DNA of 7,952 bases, from assembly GCA_002696025.1 (NCBI GenBank), contig NZQU01000093.1, positions 5,934-13,885 on the forward strand, written 5' to 3'. The DNA comes from Crocinitomicaceae bacterium (GTDB lineage Bacteria; Bacteroidota; Bacteroidia; Flavobacteriales_D; Crocinitomicaceae). A model generated the notes under the pieces. It did not search any database. It was given only the letters and a program-made list of their open reading frames with translations, and was not told where the DNA came from. The translations under genes and the position numbers were made by a program. This document shows positions 7,177 through 7,952 of this stretch, piece after piece. Every line of letters starts with the position of its first letter. Position 1 is the stretch's first letter.

Positions 7177-7952
7177 TTAATCAATTGTAAAGTAATCAGC
7201 CGATTGGTATACACCGGTTTCCGTTTTAAGAATTTGCATTAACAAGTCATTTGCCAAACTACTGGCCCCAAATCTAAACCACTTATTGGTTAGCCAATCG
7301 TCTCCAAGAACTTCTTTGACCATAATTAAATAATGCAATGCCAGTTTTGCATTGGAAATTCCGCCCGCAGGTTTCATTCCAATCATGATTCCGGTTTTAT
7401 CATAATAATCTTTAATCGCCATTAACATTGTATAAGTAACCTGCATAGTTGCAGCAGGTTGAATTTTACCTGTAGAAGTTTTTATGAAATCTGCTCCTGC
7501 CAAAATTGCAATATCACTTGCCAATCGAACATTGTCAAGAGTTGAAAGCTCCCCAGTTTCCAAAATTACTTTCAATCTTGCTTTGCCACAAGCTTCTTTT
7601 ATTGAAGCTATTTCATCATAAACAAAATTGTATTCTCCTTCAAGAAATTTACCCCTTGAAATAACCATATCTATTTCTGTTGCCCCCTGATCAACTGCGA
7701 ATTTTGTATCTCTAATTTTAATGTCATGTGGTGCTTGCCCACTCGGAAAAGCTGTTGAAACAGAGGCAATTTGTATACCGGTATTTTTAAGCGCTTTTTT
7801 AGCCACGTGAACCATTGATGGATATACACAAACAGCTGCCACTGGTGGAAGATCTGGGAATTGATCATGAACATGTGCTGCTTTGTAACACATTTGAATA
7901 ACTTTTCCTGGGGAATCTTTTCCTTCAAGCGTGGTTAAATCAATCATGTTCA
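7177..7952 (-). CDS. deoC: Deoxyribose-phosphate aldolase DeoC (5' end probably outside the window)
   Basis: DeoC is a class I aldolase that cleaves 2-deoxy-D-ribose-5-phosphate to glyceraldehyde-3-phosphate and acetaldehyde, the last step of deoxynucleoside breakdown. From the first Met in the window (7947) 256 residues are read, with numbering from there. MIDLTTLEGKD is a conserved family segment that normally lies some way inside the protein, and the frame stays open upstream to the window edge, so the N-terminus is probably missing. AAVCVYPSM (37-45), ATEIDMVISRG (89-99) with D93, LETGEL (129-134), GADFIKTSTGK (151-161) with Schiff-base Lys K156, GMKPAGGIS (190-198) with K192, and RFGASSL (225-231) give the complete catalytic set matching E. 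coli D102, K167 and K201. The wording around IDLTTL and VYPS resembles the longer DERA type found in eukaryotes and Bacteroidota. It does not end in Tyr as E. coli does (Y259); Y252 is four residues before its C-terminus. It is tightly coupled to the downstream dehydrogenase. Confidence 0.96.
   Translation of the reverse strand, partial: NMIDLTTLEGKDSPGKVIQMCYKAAHVHDQFPDLPPVAAVCVYPSMVHVAKKALKNTGIQIASVSTAFPSGQAPHDIKIRDTKFAVDQGATEIDMVISRGKFLEGEYNFVYDEIASIKEACGKARLKVILETGELSTLDNVRLASDIAILAGADFIKTSTGKIQPAATMQVTYTMLMAIKDYYDKTGIMIGMKPAGGISNAKLALHYLIMVKEVLGDDWLTNKWFRFGASSLANDLLMQILKTETGVYQSADYFTID

Noticed and set aside
7176..7214. Alternative upstream ATG (7214) for the aldehyde dehydrogenase, adding 13 residues.
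   Set aside because: It overlaps the deoC coding end by 38 bases and the added residues do not resemble the family. The ATG at 7175, one base after the deoC stop, gives a normal 485-residue start.
6590..7242. Plus-strand open frames over the aldehyde dehydrogenase, and a minus-strand frame at 7671-7928 inside deoC.
   Set aside because: They overlap confident genes in other frames and show no family motifs.
7945..7947. ATG at 7947 as the true start of deoC.
   Set aside because: The MIDLTTLEG motif lies internally in the family, and the frame is open upstream to the window edge (Asn codon, then a partial codon), so the gene is treated as 5'-incomplete.
1..7952. Mobile elements, CRISPR arrays, tRNA/rRNA, riboswitches or defence genes.
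   Set aside because: I saw no spaced direct repeats, inverted-repeat ends, transposase motifs or RNA-gene signatures; virtually all sequence is accounted for by six core-type genes.

Overview
The window reads as a piece of a low-GC Bacteroidota chromosome, most likely from the Flavobacteriales. The main evidence is a long minus-strand reading frame at the left edge that is clearly the N-terminal part of SprA, the outer-membrane translocon of the type IX secretion/gliding system, which is confined to Bacteroidota. The general absence of Shine-Dalgarno sequences and a TAnnTTTG-like promoter element upstream of the malic enzyme gene fit this. The order malic enzyme - ruvA - sprA is, from memory, a recurrent Bacteroidota arrangement. 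Assignment below phylum level is weak.

Layout: all six genes lie on the minus strand, so transcription runs from right to left, and coding density is close to complete. At the right edge is deoC (deoxyribose-phosphate aldolase, 5' end probably outside the window). One base after its stop comes a full-length 485-residue aldehyde dehydrogenase. One base after that comes a 293-residue aldehyde dehydrogenase-like protein that lacks the catalytic half. A 69-base gap, the only real intergenic space, carries a plausible promoter and a small near-palindrome. Then follow a 752-residue malic enzyme with a phosphotransacetylase-like tail, ruvA (5-base gap), and sprA (3-base gap, GTG start, running off the left edge after about 640 codons).

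Functionally there are two blocks. The right block looks like a deoxynucleoside catabolism unit: DeoC splits deoxyribose-5-phosphate into glyceraldehyde-3-phosphate and acetaldehyde, and the adjacent dehydrogenase could oxidise the acetaldehyde. The two dehydrogenase-type ORFs together have 778 residues in the domain order of ALDH16 (an active ALDH domain followed by a non-catalytic ALDH-like domain), so they look like a split ALDH16. The left block joins central metabolism (malate to pyruvate with NADPH), Holliday-junction processing and protein secretion/gliding in one apparent transcription unit without an obvious functional link.

I see no mobile element, CRISPR array, RNA gene or phage sequence. 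The most interesting point is the split ALDH16-like pair coupled to deoC. Otherwise this is mostly ordinary core genome, and I do not claim a new system.
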